A stretch of DNA of 7,243 bases from an uncultured Pseudorhodoferax sp. (lineage in GTDB: Bacteria > Pseudomonadota > Gammaproteobacteria > Burkholderiales > Burkholderiaceae): contig CAJYRH010000138.1 in assembly GCA_913776795.1 (NCBI GenBank), positions 1 through 7,243 on the forward strand. The letters run 5' to 3'. The notes under the pieces are model-generated. The model had not been told where the DNA came from. It searched no databases and saw nothing but the letters and a program-made list of their open reading frames with translations. Positions 6,350-7,243 of the stretch are shown one piece after another (position 1 is the stretch's first letter; every line of letters begins with the position of its first letter). Position numbers and translations under genes: made by a program.

Positions 6350-6694
6350 ATGCCCACCTACGACTACGACTGCCCTGGCTGCGGCGGCTTCGACGCCTTC
6401 CGCACACTGGCCCAGCGCAACGAGCCGGCCACCTGCCCGGACTGCGGCGCGGCCTCGCCACGCGTGTTCGTCAGCGCGCCACGCCTGGCGTTGATGGACG
6501 GCGGCACGCGCGCCGCCATCGGCGTCAACGAGCGTGCGCGGCACGAGCCCCGCAGTTCGCGCGACTACCAGCGCATGCGGCACCCGGCGGGCTGCGGCTG
6601 CTGCAGCACCGGCGGCAAGCGCTCGGCCACGGTCACGGCGCCGGGCGGCGCGAAGGCGTTTCCGTCCAAGCGGCCCTGGATGATCAGCCACTGA
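6350..6694 (+). CDS. fmdB: FmdB-family zinc-ribbon protein
   Basis: This 114-residue protein starts MPTYDYDCPGCGGFDAF, the diagnostic opening of the FmdB/zinc-ribbon_8 family. The metal-binding knuckles are C8-P-G-C11 and C29-P-D-C32, which should hold one zinc. The remaining two-thirds is polar and probably flexible, with a second cysteine cluster HPAGCGCCS (Cys82, Cys84, Cys85) and a Lys-rich end. In Methylophilus, FmdB was proposed to regulate formamidase expression; the family's biochemical function is not settled. ATG 6350 gives the canonical N-terminus even though the upstream ribosome binding site is weak (GGA near 6340). The 97-base gap upstream means it may be expressed separately from fmdA. 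Its proximity to fmdA supports a linked role. Confidence 0.88.
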   Translation: MPTYDYDCPGCGGFDAFRTLAQRNEPATCPDCGAASPRVFVSAPRLALMDGGTRAAIGVNERARHEPRSSRDYQRMRHPAGCGCCSTGGKRSATVTAPGGAKAFPSKRPWMISH

Positions 6695-6722
6695 GCAGCG
6701 GCGGCCACCGTTGCAGCCCTCC

Positions 6723-6747
6723 CCCCGTCCGCCACGCGCCGACGGGG
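6723..6747 (+). terminator. Weak terminator-like hairpin after fmdB
   Basis: CCCCGTC (6723-6729) pairs with GACGGGG (6741-6747), a 7-bp GC-rich stem with an 11-base loop, starting 28 bases after the fmdB stop. No T-tract follows, so it is at best a Rho-assisted or pausing hairpin. It lies between two convincing transcription units, which is why it is listed. Confidence 0.3.
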
Positions 6748-6840
6748 CACCGGTGCTGGCGAGTACGCCACCTGGCGTATAGGGCCCAGGCGGGGTTCTC
6801 CCTAGGATCGCTCCCAAGGTCAGACAGCGCTGACAGCGCG
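6747..6840 (+). promoter_or_regulatory. Palindrome-rich control region upstream of the second urtA
   Basis: Several operator-like elements are packed here: GCACCGGTGC (6747-6756, perfect palindrome); TGGCG-AGTA-CGCCA (6757-6770); TACGCCA-CC-TGGCGTA (6764-6779, perfect 7-bp arms); TAGGG (6780-6784) inverted as CCCTA (6800-6804), centres 20 bp apart, about two helical turns; and a tandem GACAGCGC (6823-6830 and 6832-6839). TAGGAT (6803-6808) could serve as a -10 box, but no matching -35 is seen, consistent with an activator-dependent promoter. The regulator is unknown; two-turn spacing of the TAGGG/CCCTA arms suits a dimeric DNA-binding protein. Confidence 0.45.
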
Positions 6841-6881
6841 GTAGGACCGAGAGAACCATCCAACCACCGGGAGCACTCCAA

Positions 6882-7243
6882 ATGCAACGTCGATTCACCC
6901 TGAAAGCCGTCACCGCGGCTGTCGCACTGGCCGGCCTGGCCGCCGTTCCCGCCTACGCGCAGGACACCATCAAGGTCGGCGTGCTGCACAGCCTGTCCGG
7001 CACCATGGCCATCTCGGAAACCGTGCTCAAGGACACGGTGCTCATGGCGATCGACGAGATCAACGCCAAGGGCGGCGTGCTCGGCAAGAAGCTGGAGCCC
7101 GTGGTCGTCGACCCGACCTCCAACTGGCCCCTGTTCGCCGAGAAGACCAAGCAGTTGCTGGGCCAGGACAAGGTGTCGGTGATCTTCGGCTGCTGGACCT
7201 CGGTGTCGCGCAAGTCGGTGCTGCCGGTCGTGGAAGAAATGAA
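6882..7243 (+). CDS. urtA: Urea-type ABC transporter substrate-binding protein UrtA (3' end missing)
   Basis: The first 120 residues of a second periplasmic binding protein are present; the frame is still open at the window edge. The N-terminus [20 protein letters not shown]...AYAQDT is a signal peptide: basic n-region, hydrophobic core, and a probable cleavage after AYA at residue 26. The mature part, [17 protein letters not shown] (30-46), [20 protein letters not shown] (56-75), [12 protein letters not shown] (77-88) and [16 protein letters not shown] (101-116), matches the UrtA pattern closely. GGGAG at 6869-6873 lies eight bases before ATG 6882. The final residues (VVEEM) align with the point where the binding protein at 1-834 begins, so the two are paralogues that do not overlap enough to compare. 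It has its own control region and probably heads another transporter operon, most likely for urea; that operon lies outside the window. Confidence 0.9.
   Translation, partial: MQRRFTLKAVTAAVALAGLAAVPAYAQDTIKVGVLHSLSGTMAISETVLKDTVLMAIDEINAKGGVLGKKLEPVVVDPTSNWPLFAEKTKQLLGQDKVSVIFGCWTSVSRKSVLPVVEEM

Noticed and set aside
6747..6756. GCACCGGTGC as an NtrC site
   Set aside because: NtrC boxes have GCACC and GGTGC halves separated by about five bases; here they abut, and no sigma-54 promoter (TGGCAC-N5-TTGC) is seen nearby.
6277..6903. 208-codon frame through fmdB and the control region
   Set aside because: It is out of frame with the clear zinc-ribbon gene and has shadow-frame composition rich in Arg, His and Pro.
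1..7243. CRISPR array, transposon ends, tRNA or rRNA genes
   Set aside because: No regular spaced repeats, terminal inverted repeats with a transposase, or recognisable RNA gene sequence was found on either strand.

Overview
The window is a GC-rich (roughly two-thirds G+C by eye), densely coding, single-strand stretch of bacterial chromosome. Codon use is strongly biased to G/C in third positions, and protein style and gene order look like a betaproteobacterium of the Comamonadaceae/Burkholderiales type (Variovorax, Acidovorax or Hydrogenophaga-like). That assignment is inference from recalled protein families, not a database match. All credible genes are on the + strand. I see no rRNA, tRNA, CRISPR array, insertion sequence, phage gene or origin.

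Positions 1-4649 hold a five-component ABC importer of the urea/short-chain-amide (Urt/FmdCDEF, HAAT) type: the 3' part of a periplasmic binding protein (1-834), two membrane permeases (UrtB-like 900-1814, UrtC-like 1840-3039) and two ATPases (UrtD-like 3057-3800, UrtE-like 3948-4649). It is followed 21 bases later by formamidase FmdA (4671-5900), which hydrolyses formamide to formate and ammonia. The logical reading is one scavenging operon: the transporter brings in formamide or another small amide and FmdA releases the ammonia as nitrogen source. Next come a small GIY-YIG-like protein (5929-6252) and an FmdB-family zinc-ribbon protein (6350-6694), the usual companion of formamidase. Methylophilus methylotrophus has the same parts (fmdCABDEF) in a different order.

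After a 187-base non-coding stretch (6695-6881) rich in inverted repeats, a second binding-protein gene begins (6882 to the window edge). It has a clear signal peptide, and its N-terminus reads like true urea-type UrtA. This suggests that a second, urea-specific urtABCDE operon starts here, in tandem with the amide operon, under its own control region.

The parts least explained by ordinary annotation are between genes: an 11-bp stem-loop between binding protein and permease (843-869); a 147-base gap between the two ATPase genes containing a hairpin, a C-rich/G-poor tract and a 49-codon reading frame that links the urtD stop to the urtE start; a 12-bp stem-loop at 5909-5939 that buries the start codon of the GIY-YIG-like gene; and a cluster of operator-like palindromes upstream of the second urtA. 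No wholly new system is evident. The most interesting leads are this possible intra-operon control and the GIY-YIG-like gene placed between fmdA and fmdB.
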